A model generated the notes under the pieces. That model was not told where the DNA came from. It ran no database searches and saw only the letters and a list, made by a program, of their open reading frames with translations. Of a DNA stretch of 64,000 nt, positions 19,935 through 27,865 are shown piece by piece. This DNA is from Arthrobacter sp. Leaf137 (GTDB lineage Bacteria; Actinomycetota; Actinomycetes; Actinomycetales; Micrococcaceae): assembly GCF_001423525.1 (NCBI RefSeq), contig NZ_LMOI01000001.1:186001-250000 (forward strand). The letters run 5' to 3'. The first letter of the stretch is position 1. Every line of letters begins with the position of its first letter. Both the position numbers and the translations under genes were made by a program.

Positions 19935-21073
19935 CCCAGCCGTTTCTGCCACTCCCCTTCATAGCCGGCAGGCCTGAATCCAAGCGCAATATTAATCGAA
20001 AGCATATGCTGGTTTTCGCTGGCGTTCCACGTCAAAACCGAGCGGACCGAAGGCCACCTGGCCTGCGCCCGGCCCAGGTTTGCGGCCTTGACCAGCATGC
20101 CCAGCCGGTGGCCGCGGTGCGGCCCGGCCACCAGCGTGTCCTGCTGGGTGGCGGATCCCGGTACTTCCGGACGCCAGTTCAGGACCGTATAGGCAACCAG
20201 TTCACCCGTCCCGCGGTGCCGGGCCGCTGCCACCACAGACTGCACACCGCCGCGGACCGTGGCGGCCTCCTCGTCACGAACCCGGGCAGGATCCCAGTCC
20301 TCCCGTTCCCAGCCCAGGGCGGCCATGGGGACGTCGGTGCTCATGGTCGCCTTAAGCGCGGCCAGGCCGGCAACGAATTCGTCAGGGCAGTGATCGTCCC
20401 AGCGGACCACCGTGTAGGCGGCGGCCCGGGCGGCGGCCTCAGCCTCAATCCGGGTCATGACCCCTGCAGGCACGGGCAGGTCCAGCCGGCTGGACCGTTC
20501 CACCTGTTCAAGCGAGTAGCCGGCCGCCGAGGCAAAGGCAGTGGCGGGATCGGCGAGGGAAAGCGCACCTGATCCGGACTTCGCAGGCAGCATGGCCGCA
20601 CCCGGGCCGACGCGATCCAGCGGGATCTCGTGGTAACCGTCCAATGAGGTGCGCCCCTGGCGGCGGGCCACGGCTTCGGCAAACTGCAGCAGCGTGCGGC
20701 CAACGCCTTGCCGCCTTTGGGCCGGGTGGACCAGCACATCGATTCCCGCGGTATCGGTGTTCTCCCGCAAGGGCAGGGTGACTGAACACAGCCCCGCAGG
20801 ACTGCCGTCGCGGCGGGCCAGGAACAGGTGCCGCTCCTCGTACTGGTTCCCCCGCCAGAATTCCAGCGACTCGGCCAGCGTCGGGCACCGGTCCAGGTTG
20901 CCCCACAGCGAGAGTTCGTGGGTTTCGCGCAGGGAATGGCATGCACGGAAGTCTTCGGAAGGTACGACGCCGGGCGGTTGCGTTCGGTTCCCCCGCGAGG
21001 GGATCTCCACGCGACTGATGTTGATGCCGGCGGCGTCCGCGTCCGGCGGGAAGGGAAGCGGTGTCCCGGGCAT
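19931..21073 (-). CDS. Double GNAT-domain acetyltransferase (first of a tandem pair)
   Basis: The 380-residue protein has the same layout as its downstream partner: an N-terminal GNAT domain with QRRQGVGRTLLQFAEAVARR and a degenerate C-terminal GNAT domain ending TWNASENQHMLSINIALGF. The shared TWNA-N-L-LGF ending supports paralogy. Proteins with two GNAT domains in actinobacteria include mycothiol synthase, but the sequence here is not MshD, which is found elsewhere in this window. The substrate is unknown. A GGGGAA run lies directly before the ATG. A bidirectional terminator separates it from rplA. Confidence 0.85.
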   Translation of the reverse strand: MPGTPLPFPPDADAAGINISRVEIPSRGNRTQPPGVVPSEDFRACHSLRETHELSLWGNLDRCPTLAESLEFWRGNQYEERHLFLARRDGSPAGLCSVTLPLRENTDTAGIDVLVHPAQRRQGVGRTLLQFAEAVARRQGRTSLDGYHEIPLDRVGPGAAMLPAKSGSGALSLADPATAFASAAGYSLEQVERSSRLDLPVPAGVMTRIEAEAAARAAAYTVVRWDDHCPDEFVAGLAALKATMSTDVPMAALGWEREDWDPARVRDEEAATVRGGVQSVVAAARHRGTGELVAYTVLNWRPEVPGSATQQDTLVAGPHRGHRLGMLVKAANLGRAQARWPSVRSVLTWNASENQHMLSINIALGFRPAGYEGEWQKRLG

Positions 21074-21111
21074 TTCCCCAGCTTAGGCAGAACGTGTGAA
21101 CAAGTTAAGCA

Positions 21112-21145
21112 AAAACCGCCCGGCGCATGCGCGCCGGGCGGTTTT
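21112..21145. terminator. Bidirectional terminator after rplKA
   Basis: A perfect 15-bp palindromic stem (21112-21126 with 21131-21145, loop ATGC) carries AAAA and TTTT at its ends. On the minus strand it ends in TTTTTGC and terminates rplA transcription. Confidence 0.9.
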
Positions 21146-21184
21146 CAATGCCCCGGAATGATCCGGGCAGATGTTCTGTAAGGC

Positions 21185-21892
21185 TTAGGCCTCGGTGAGC
21201 ACCTTGGTGACGTTCGGGTCCACGGAGATGCCGGGGCCGAAGGTGGTGGCAACGGTGGCCTTCTGGATGTAGCGGCCCTTCGAAGCGGAAGGCTTCAAGC
21301 GAAGCACCTCTTCCAGCGCTGCTGCATAGTTCTCAGCCAGCTTGACGGCGTCGAACGACACCTTGCCGATGATGAAGTGCAGGTTGGAGTGCTTGTCGAC
21401 GCGGAAGTCGATCTTGCCGCCCTTGATGTCATTGACAGCCTTGGTGACGTCCGGGGTAACCGTACCGGTCTTCGGGTTCGGCATCAGGTTGCGCGGGCCG
21501 AGGACCTTACCGAGGCGGCCAACCTTGCCCATGAGGTCAGGGGTGGCAACAGCGGCGTCGAAGTCGGTCCAGCCGCCGGCGATCTTTTCGATCAGGTCGT
21601 CGGAGCCAACGAAGTCGGCGCCGGCTGCGATAGCTGCCTCGGCCTTGTCGCCCGTGGCGAAGACCAGGACGCGGGCGGTCTTACCGGTGCCGTGGGGCAG
21701 GTTGACCGTACCGCGGACCATCTGGTCAGCCTTGCGGGGGTCCACGCCGAGGCGGAAAGCAACCTCAATGGTGGCGTCGAACTTGGACGGGTTGGTGTCC
21801 TTGGCGAGGGTCACTGCCTCGAACGGCGCGTAGGACTTCTCCGCGTCGATCTTGGCGGCTGCTGCCTCATATGCTTTGCTGCGCTTTGCCAT
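21185..21892 (-). CDS. rplA: 50S ribosomal protein L1
   Basis: The 235-residue protein forms the L1 stalk, which moves deacylated tRNA out of the E site. The ATG at 21892 ([16 protein letters not shown]) is used because AAGGAGAAAGAG precedes it and the length is normal; the longer frame from 22027 adds 45 unrelated residues. The signature [20 protein letters not shown] is intact. The gene follows rplK by 178 bp in the standard order. The gap contains short inverted repeats where L1 might bind its own mRNA, as in other bacteria, but I cannot identify the site. Confidence 0.98.
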   Translation of the reverse strand: MAKRSKAYEAAAAKIDAEKSYAPFEAVTLAKDTNPSKFDATIEVAFRLGVDPRKADQMVRGTVNLPHGTGKTARVLVFATGDKAEAAIAAGADFVGSDDLIEKIAGGWTDFDAAVATPDLMGKVGRLGKVLGPRNLMPNPKTGTVTPDVTKAVNDIKGGKIDFRVDKHSNLHFIIGKVSFDAVKLAENYAAALEEVLRLKPSASKGRYIQKATVATTFGPGISVDPNVTKVLTEA

Positions 21893-22070
21893 GCTGCTCT
21901 TTCTCCTTGTGCAGTTGTGGTCTGCGGACCGCGCTGGGCCCTGCCACAGCCGGTGATCCGGACGGTTATTCGTCCCGGATAACCGGCATTTCAATTGTTG
22001 GTGGTGCCGGGATTCCGGCGGTGCCACTCGGCGCCATGCTGATGCGCGGCGTCAGGCGGCGGTAGGGTGA

Positions 22071-22502
22071 TTAGCCTTCGACGGTGATACCCATGGAGCG
22101 GGCGGTGCCGGCGATGATCTTCGCTGCGCCTTCGAGGCTGGTGGCGTTGAGGTCTTCCATCTTGGTGGAGGCGATCTCGTTGACCTGTGCCTGGGTCAGC
22201 TTGGCAACCTTGACGGTGTGCGGGGTAGCCGAACCCTTGGCAACGCCTGCAGCCTTCTTGATGAGTTCTGCAGCCGGCGGGGTCTTGGTGATGAACGTGA
22301 AGGAACGGTCCTCGTAGACGGTGATTTCCACGGGGATGACGTTGCCGCGCTGGGCTTCCGTTGCAGCGTTGTACGCCTTGCAGAATTCCATGATGTTGAC
22401 GCCGTGCTGGCCAAGTGCGGGACCGATCGGCGGGGCCGGGTTAGCGGCACCTGCCTGGATCTGCAGCTTGATGAGGCCGGTGACCTTCTTCTTGGGAGCC
22501 AA
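22071..22502 (-). CDS. rplK: 50S ribosomal protein L11
   Basis: The 143-residue protein belongs to the GTPase-associated centre and is the target region for thiopeptides. The conserved proline motif [19 protein letters not shown] is present. It starts with TTG at 22502, preceded by GAAGGA at 7 nt; no ATG or GTG gives a better L11 N-terminus. Rare TTG use in such a highly expressed gene is notable. It sits between nusG and rplA in the classical order. Two GC-rich hairpins fill the gap between nusG and rplK. Confidence 0.97.
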
Positions 22503-22556
22503 TGTAGGGTCCTTCTCTCAATAACTTCCTGGGGCACAGGAGCGTGGCCCAGGTTT

Positions 22557-22616
22557 TTGGCCGCCATGGCAAGGCGGCCTGCCGTTCCGGAGCCGCTAAG
22601 CGGGCGGCGCCGGAAC
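22557..22616 (-). other. Paired hairpins in the nusG-rplK gap
   Basis: Two inverted repeats lie next to each other: GGCCGCC/GGCGGCC-type arms around 22557-22579, and GTTCCGG (22574-22580) with CCGGAAC (22610-22616). No T run follows, so they look like leader or processing structures rather than terminators. Confidence 0.4.
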
Positions 22617-22630
22617 GAATTCTCGGGTAA

Positions 22631-23434
22631 TCAGATCTTGGTGACCTGGTTGAACGCCAGGGTGACGGGCGTTTCGCGCTCGAAGATGGAGACCAGCACC
22701 ACGAGGGTGTGGGATTCGACCTTGATCTCGGAGATCGTGGCGGGAAGGGTCTCGAACGGGCCTTCCTTGACGATGACGGACTCGCCGACCTCGAAGTCGA
22801 CGTCCACCGGCGCCTGGTGCTGCTTGTTGACCGGCTTGCCCTTCTCGGCCTGCTCTTCTTCGAAGACCGGCGCGAGCATGGAGAAGACCTCGTCGAGGCG
22901 CAGCGGCACGGGGTTGTGGGCGTTGCCCACGAAGCCGGTAACGCCGGGAGTGTGGCGGACGGCGCCCCAGGAGGCGTCGGTCAGGTCCATGCGGACCAGG
23001 ACGTAGCCGGGAATGCGGACGCGGTTGATGACCTTGCGCTGGGCATTCTTGATCTCGACGACCTCTTCCATGGGCACCTGGATCTCGAAGATGTAATCTT
23101 CCATGTCCAGGGTCTGGATGCGGGTCTCAAGGTTGGCCTTCACGCGGTTTTCGTAACCGGCGTAGGAGTGGATGACGTACCAGTCACCTTCCTGGCGGCG
23201 CAGCTTGGCCTTGAATTCATCTGCCGGGTCAACGGCAGCGGTGGCTGCCGCGGCGGCGAGGGCGTCAGCGTCGGCATCGCCGGACTCTGCCTCGCTGTCA
23301 GCCTCCGCGTCGGCATCGGCGTCATCGGATTCGGGCGCGGAGGACTCAACCTCAGACTCTTCACCGATTTCTGCGGTGATGTCCACGGCCTCTTCCTGCT
23401 CAGTCCCGGTTACCTCGAGCTCCTGCTCAGACAC
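22631..23434 (-). CDS. nusG: Transcription antitermination/termination factor NusG
   Basis: The 267-residue protein binds RNA polymerase through its NGN domain ([12 protein letters not shown] is a shadow; the real domain begins [19 protein letters not shown]) and ends with a KOW domain ([19 protein letters not shown]). An acidic N-terminal extension of about 85 residues, very rich in Glu, Asp and Ala, makes it longer than the 180-residue E. coli protein, as is usual in actinobacteria. The start is the GTG at 23434, with AGGAG 5 nt away; the ATG at 23464 lacks a site. secE lies upstream on the same strand. Confidence 0.96.
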   Translation of the reverse strand: MSEQELEVTGTEQEEAVDITAEIGEESEVESSAPESDDADADAEADSEAESGDADADALAAAAATAAVDPADEFKAKLRRQEGDWYVIHSYAGYENRVKANLETRIQTLDMEDYIFEIQVPMEEVVEIKNAQRKVINRVRIPGYVLVRMDLTDASWGAVRHTPGVTGFVGNAHNPVPLRLDEVFSMLAPVFEEEQAEKGKPVNKQHQAPVDVDFEVGESVIVKEGPFETLPATISEIKVESHTLVVLVSIFERETPVTLAFNQVTKI

Positions 23435-23548
23435 TTGGTCTCCTGCTTCCTCATTGCCTAACATGCCTATTTAAATGGCTCAATTCCGCACACCGGCGCT
23501 CCCCTCCGGTTTCCCGGATGGAGCGCGCAGCCTGCGGACCCTGCAGCC

Positions 23549-23833
23549 TTAGTTGTCCGTGGGGCCTGTCCCGCCGAAGAGCCAGCCGACAGCGGTTCCA
23601 AAACCGATGTCCAGCAGGCTGACGATGACCATCATGATGGCCACGAACACCAGCACCACGAGCGTGTAGTTGATCAGTTCCTTGCGGGTGGGGGCAACGA
23701 CCTTCTTCAGTTCGCCGATGATCTGGCGGACGAAAAGTGCAATACGGGCGAAGATGTTTGCCTTGGCATCCTTCTTAGCTGGGCGGCCCTTGGAGCTGCT
23801 GGCAGCTGTTTCGGTCACCTGGTCCTCGCTCAT
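23549..23833 (-). CDS. secE: Preprotein translocase subunit SecE
   Basis: The 94-residue protein is the small essential subunit of the SecYEG channel. It has a polar N-terminal stretch, the conserved amphipathic segment VRQIIGELKKVVAPTRKEL and one C-terminal membrane helix (YTLVVLVFVAIMMVIVSLL), which is the minimal single-helix form. It lies between tRNA-Trp and nusG, a classical arrangement, and is likely co-transcribed with both. Confidence 0.96.
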   Translation of the reverse strand: MSEDQVTETAASSSKGRPAKKDAKANIFARIALFVRQIIGELKKVVAPTRKELINYTLVVLVFVAIMMVIVSLLDIGFGTAVGWLFGGTGPTDN

Positions 23834-23916
23834 CTTTGCAATGGTGGATTACCCGGCCCTGATCAGAACCATGGTTGCTGCGCTTGCCCCGGATTTGTTG
23901 CCCGGGGCAGCTTGCG

Positions 23917-23989
23917 CAGGGCAGACAGGACTCGAACCTGCAACCTGCGGTTTTGGAGACCGCTGCGCTACCAATTGCGCCACTACCCT
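23917..23989 (-). tRNA. tRNA-Trp (CCA)
   Basis: The minus strand folds as a full cloverleaf: acceptor arms AGGGTAG/CTGCCCT, D arm GCGC/GCGC, anticodon stem GCGGT/ACCGC with loop CTCCAAA (anticodon CCA), T arm GCAGG/CCTGT with TTCGAGT and discriminator G. The 3' CCA is not encoded. It lies 84 bp upstream of secE. Confidence 0.97.
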
Positions 23990-24073
23990 ATGGAGTGAAA
24001 CCAAACAGCAACGGCGATTCACCAGCTTTCACTGGGGCGCACGCCATCATCTGTGTTTCAACACCGGTGAATC

Positions 24074-24102
24074 AGTCTACGGCAACATCTTCGCGTTCGT
24101 AA
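24074..24102 (-). promoter_or_regulatory. Candidate promoter of tRNA-Trp-secE-nusG
   Basis: Minus strand TTACGA (24097-24102), a 17-nt spacer and TAGACT (24074-24079), placing the transcript start about 80 nt before the tRNA. Confidence 0.5.
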
Positions 24103-24264
24103 AACCGACCCGCTCCAGCCCCTCCGCAAGCCGGTGTGTCCGTGCCTGGCGGGCCAGTCACATTTCACATCCGGCACCCCGGAGGGTCCGGTGAACAGCA
24201 TAGAGTAGAAAACGTCGAATCCCACATTCCAGCCATCCGGCTGCAAGCGTAGAACGGACCTGCC

Positions 24265-25482
24265 ATGTCTGCCGCCCGCGTTTCCCAGCGCATATCCGCA
24301 ATTGCCGAATCCGCCACCCTGGCCGTTGATGCCAAGGCGAAAGCGCTGAAGGCTGCTGGGCGTCCGGTTATTGGCTTCGGCGCAGGCGAGCCGGATTTTC
24401 CCACCCCGGACTACATTGTCCAGGCTGCCATCGAGGCCGCAGGGCAGCCGAAGTACCACCGCTACTCCCCCGCCGGCGGGCTTCCCGAACTAAAGAAGGC
24501 CATCGCAGAGAAGACGCTCCGGGACTCCGGATACGCCGTCGACCCTTCTCAGGTCCTGGTGACCAACGGCGGCAAGCAGGCCGTCTACAACACGTTCGCC
24601 ACCCTGGTGGATCCGGGCGACGAGGTCATTGTCCCCGCACCGTTCTGGACCACCTACCCTGAAGCGATCCGGCTGGCCGGCGGCGTTCCCGTCGAGGTTT
24701 TTGCGGGGCCGGAGCAGGGCTACCTGGTGACCGTCGAGCAGCTTGAAGCAGCCGTGACGGACCGGACCAAGATCCTCCTGTTCGTCTCGCCGTCGAACCC
24801 CACCGGCGCGGTCTACTCCCCCGAGCAGGTGGCCGAGATCGGCAAGTGGGCAGCGTCGAAGGGCATCTGGGTGGTGACCGACGAGATCTACGAGCACCTG
24901 ACCTACGACGGCGTTCCGTTCACTTCCATTGCCACGGCCGTTCCCGAACTCGGCGACAAGGTGGTCATCCTCAACGGTGTGGCCAAGACCTATGCCATGA
25001 CCGGATGGCGCATCGGCTGGATGATCGGCCCGGCGGACGTCATCAAGGCGGCCACCAACCTGCAGTCGCACGCCACCTCCAACGTCTCCAACATCATGCA
25101 GATCGCCGCCCTCGCCGCCGTCTCCGGCCCGCTGACAGCGGTCGACGAGATGAAGGTGGCCTTCGACCGCCGCCGGAAGGCGATCGTGGCCGGCCTGAAC
25201 GCCATTGAAGGCGTGGAATGCCCGACGCCGAAGGGCGCCTTCTACGTGTACGCGGACGTCCGCGGGCTGCTGGGCAAGGAATTCCCCACGGCCGCCGGCA
25301 CCGCCACGCCGCAGACCTCGGCTGAGCTGGCGTCGCTGATCCTGGACGAGGTGGAAGTGGCAGTGGTTCCGGGCGAGGCGTTCGGCCCGTCCGGCTTCCT
25401 GCGGCTCTCCTACGCACTGGGCGACGACGACCTCGCCACCGGCGTGCAGCGCCTGCAGGATTTCCTCGGCAAGGCCCAGTAG
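24265..25482 (+). CDS. Pyridoxal phosphate-dependent aminotransferase (aspartate type)
   Basis: The 405-residue protein is a class I aminotransferase, most like aspartate aminotransferases of the Ib subgroup. The schiff-base lysine is in [15 protein letters not shown] (Lys241), the [10 protein letters not shown] motif and [12 protein letters not shown] motif bind cofactor and substrate, and the C-terminal arginine is in GFLRLSYAL. It would transfer amino groups between aspartate or a related amino acid and 2-oxoglutarate. It is divergent from the secE cluster and stands alone, ending at a long perfect hairpin. The exact substrate is an inference from the subgroup. Confidence 0.92.
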   Translation: MSAARVSQRISAIAESATLAVDAKAKALKAAGRPVIGFGAGEPDFPTPDYIVQAAIEAAGQPKYHRYSPAGGLPELKKAIAEKTLRDSGYAVDPSQVLVTNGGKQAVYNTFATLVDPGDEVIVPAPFWTTYPEAIRLAGGVPVEVFAGPEQGYLVTVEQLEAAVTDRTKILLFVSPSNPTGAVYSPEQVAEIGKWAASKGIWVVTDEIYEHLTYDGVPFTSIATAVPELGDKVVILNGVAKTYAMTGWRIGWMIGPADVIKAATNLQSHATSNVSNIMQIAALAAVSGPLTAVDEMKVAFDRRRKAIVAGLNAIEGVECPTPKGAFYVYADVRGLLGKEFPTAAGTATPQTSAELASLILDEVEVAVVPGEAFGPSGFLRLSYALGDDDLATGVQRLQDFLGKAQ

Positions 25483-25612
25483 CGCCCGCTCACTCTTGGC
25501 GCCTTAAGCACAAACGCCCGCTCACTCTTCTACGGAGAGTGAGCGGGCGTTTGCGTTTTTCCCGCAGAATGTGAGCCCGCGTCGCAGAAATAGCCGCAGG
25601 ATGTGAGCGCGC
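25483..25612. repeat. Degenerate array of GCCCGCTCAC-type units
   Basis: CGCCCGCTCACTCTT occurs twice as a direct repeat (25483-25497 and 25515-25529). Three further partial, reverse-oriented units follow: AGAGTGAGCGGGCG, GAATGTGAGCCCGCG and GGATGTGAGCGCGC, spaced about 30 bp. The second direct unit and the first reversed unit form the aminotransferase terminator. Confidence 0.6.
25512..25552 (+). terminator. Terminator of the aminotransferase gene
   Basis: A perfect 17-bp stem (25512-25528 with 25536-25552, loop TCTACGG) is followed by GCGTTTTT on the plus strand. It also lies downstream of the convergent response regulator gene. Confidence 0.9.
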
Positions 25613-25617
25613 TGCGG

Positions 25618-26298
25618 TTAGAGGAGGCGGCGCTCCGCGGCCCATTTGGTGAGTTCGTGGCGGCTGGAGAGCTGGAGCTTCCGAAGGACCGCGGAAACGT
25701 GGGTTTCCACCGTCTTGATGCTGATGAAGAGCTCCTTGGCCACCTCCTTGTAGCTGTACCCCCGGGCGATCAGGCGCATGACCTCCAGCTCGCGGGCCGA
25801 GAGCTTGTCCAGCTCGTCATCGGCGATGTCCGCCGGCGCGGTGCCGAAAGCATCCAAAACGAACCCTGCCAGGCGCGGCGAGAAGACAGCGTCCCCGCCG
25901 GCAACCCGGAACACGGCGTCGGTGATCTCGGCCCCGGAGATCGTCTTGGTGACATAGCCCCTGGCCCCCGCCCGGATCACTGCCACGACGTCCTCCGCAG
26001 CATCGGACACGCTGAGGGCCAGGAAGCGGGTGGTGCCCAGCAGCGGAACGGACCCTGCGATAACCTCACGGCCGCCGCCGCCCAACCCGCCGGGAAGGTG
26101 CACGTCCAGCAATACGACATCGGGCCGCTGTTCGGCGATGACGGCAATGGCCTGCTCCACTGTGGCCGCTTCCCCCACCACGTGGATGCTGGCATCGAGA
26201 TCGGCTTTGAGCCCGGAACGGAAGATGGCGTGGTCGTCCACGATGACCACGCGGACGGAGCTGGCGGCCTGCGCGACTGCCCCCTGGTTGACGTTCAT
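25618..26298 (-). CDS. LuxR/NarL-family response regulator
   Basis: The 226-residue protein has an N-terminal receiver (acidic pair DD at 21-22, phospho-acceptor Asp65 in VVLLDVHLPGG, lysine in YVTKTISGAE) and a C-terminal LuxR-type HTH (LSARELEVMRLIARGYSYKE onwards). It should be phosphorylated by the kinase encoded immediately upstream, whose stop overlaps this start by four bases (ATGA, 26295-26298). A frame continuing upstream to 27291 is an artefact of the overlapping kinase gene. Probable targets are the divergent PspC genes, by analogy with Lia/Vra-type systems; no binding site is identified. Confidence 0.95.
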   Translation of the reverse strand: MNVNQGAVAQAASSVRVVIVDDHAIFRSGLKADLDASIHVVGEAATVEQAIAVIAEQRPDVVLLDVHLPGGLGGGGREVIAGSVPLLGTTRFLALSVSDAAEDVVAVIRAGARGYVTKTISGAEITDAVFRVAGGDAVFSPRLAGFVLDAFGTAPADIADDELDKLSARELEVMRLIARGYSYKEVAKELFISIKTVETHVSAVLRKLQLSSRHELTKWAAERRLL

Positions 26299-27740
26299 GA
26301 CTTTCCTTCCACGTTGTCCGTGCTCGCAGCCGGCAGCCGCAGGCGGACCTCCGTGCCGTCCCCGGTGCTGAGGATGGCAGCCGATCCGCCGTGCCGCTTC
26401 ATCCTGCCGATGATGGACTCCCGTACGCCCAGGCGGTCCTCCGGCACGTCGGCCAGCTCGAACCCGGGCCCGCGGTCCTTGATGAAAATTTCGGCCTGGC
26501 CGTCCGAGGCTTCGAGGTACACGGAAACGGCGCCGCCACCGTGCCGGGAGGCGTTCAGCATGGCTTCCCGGCTTGCCTGGACCATGGCCTCGTGGCCTTC
26601 GGTCATGGCGGCATCGCCGACGCTGACCACCTCCACGGCGTTGCCCAGGAGATCTTCCACCTCGGCTGCCACGGCCTTGATCCGGTCCGAAAGCTGCCCC
26701 GCTTCCCTGCCGGGATCCTGGAACAGCCAGCCGCGGAGCTCGCGTTCCTGCGCCCGGGCCAGCCGGACGACGTCGTGCTCGCTGCTGGCCCGGCGCTGGA
26801 TCAGGGCGAGCGTCTGCAGCACCGAATCGTGCAGGTGCGCGGCGATCTCGGCGCGTTCGGTTTCCCGGATCCTGCCGGCGCGCTCGGTCTCCAAATCCCG
26901 CCAGAACTTCAGCGCCCAGGGCAACAGGACCAGCACTACGCCACCGAGCACTGCCACGGAGGCCAGCAGCGCGAGCCAGGTCTGCTCCCACGAGCCGGAA
27001 CCGGACACCATCACCAACACGCCGGCCACCACCAGCGCCAGGCCGGCCGCGAGCCGTGCCCAGCCGCCGGCCTGATCCGCCTTGGTCTTGTTCACCAGCC
27101 CGGCCCGCCGCGTTTCGTCCAGCTGCATCCACGCGATGGACGCGCCGCCCAGGACGGCGGCGGCGGGAATAAGGGTTCCCAGCGGCACGTCGACGCCCAG
27201 CAGCTGCGCGATCATGATCCCGGCCACCAGCAGCAGCCCGCAGCCAAGCAGGATCTCCTTGCCGTACTTCATGCTCTGCCAGCGGAACCACGGCGGTTCG
27301 CCCGGCTTGCGGGCGCCGGGCGGTGCCGCGCCGTCCTCGCCCTGGGGAGCGCCGCCGTCGGCAGCCTGGCCCAGGGATGCCTGATTCGAGGGTGCCTGGC
27401 TCAAGGGCGCCTGGCCAAAGGGCGCCGGGCCGGGTGGAGCGGAAGGCAGCGCCGACAGTGTGCCGGCCACGGCGGCGGCAGGTGCCTGGCTCACCGCAGG
27501 GGCAATGGGCGACGCGGGCCGCCGGGCATTGCGCCGGGCAGCCTCATCCGCGGTGGGAACCATGATCCACAACCACGCGTAGAAGACGAGGCCGGCCCCG
27601 CCCGCGAGCGTTGCAAGCGCCATGCCTACCCTGACGTTCTTCACCGGCCAGCCCAGATGAACGGCCAGGCCCGAGCAGACACCGGCAATCACGCGGTCGC
27701 TGCTGCGGGCCAAAGGGGGCCTGGCCGGGACGGTTGTCAT
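26295..27740 (-). CDS. PspC-domain sensor histidine kinase
   Basis: The 481-residue protein fuses a PspC domain (residues about 10-65, RVIAGVCSGLAVHLGW then a membrane helix) to a histidine kinase. A Gln/Ala/Pro-rich linker with QAPL-like repeats spans 80-145. Four or so membrane helices follow (about 163-280). The HisKA_3 box is EIAAHLHDSVLQTLA (His304) and the ATPase domain shows NASRHGGG, DRGPGF and GVRESIIGRM. It belongs to the DesK/LiaS-like class paired with LuxR-type regulators. Fusion with PspC suggests sensing of membrane or envelope state. The downstream regulator is coupled by a four-base overlap. Confidence 0.94.
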   Translation of the reverse strand: MTTVPARPPLARSSDRVIAGVCSGLAVHLGWPVKNVRVGMALATLAGGAGLVFYAWLWIMVPTADEAARRNARRPASPIAPAVSQAPAAAVAGTLSALPSAPPGPAPFGQAPLSQAPSNQASLGQAADGGAPQGEDGAAPPGARKPGEPPWFRWQSMKYGKEILLGCGLLLVAGIMIAQLLGVDVPLGTLIPAAAVLGGASIAWMQLDETRRAGLVNKTKADQAGGWARLAAGLALVVAGVLVMVSGSGSWEQTWLALLASVAVLGGVVLVLLPWALKFWRDLETERAGRIRETERAEIAAHLHDSVLQTLALIQRRASSEHDVVRLARAQERELRGWLFQDPGREAGQLSDRIKAVAAEVEDLLGNAVEVVSVGDAAMTEGHEAMVQASREAMLNASRHGGGAVSVYLEASDGQAEIFIKDRGPGFELADVPEDRLGVRESIIGRMKRHGGSAAILSTGDGTEVRLRLPAASTDNVEGKS

Positions 27741-27865
27741 GGGTCAATCCAAGCATGGATCAGGGTTCCCCGGACCCGGATCCGGCCGGAACCGGGGGCA
27801 ACTCAGGGACCGCTCAGGGTATTCCCCAGTAGAGCGCAGACGGGGCTGGGCGGAAGGATTGAGGT

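Noticed and set aside
26299..27291. N-terminal extension of the LuxR regulator over the kinase gene
   Set aside because: The kinase in the other frame is complete with all motifs, and the regulator starts at an ATGA overlap.
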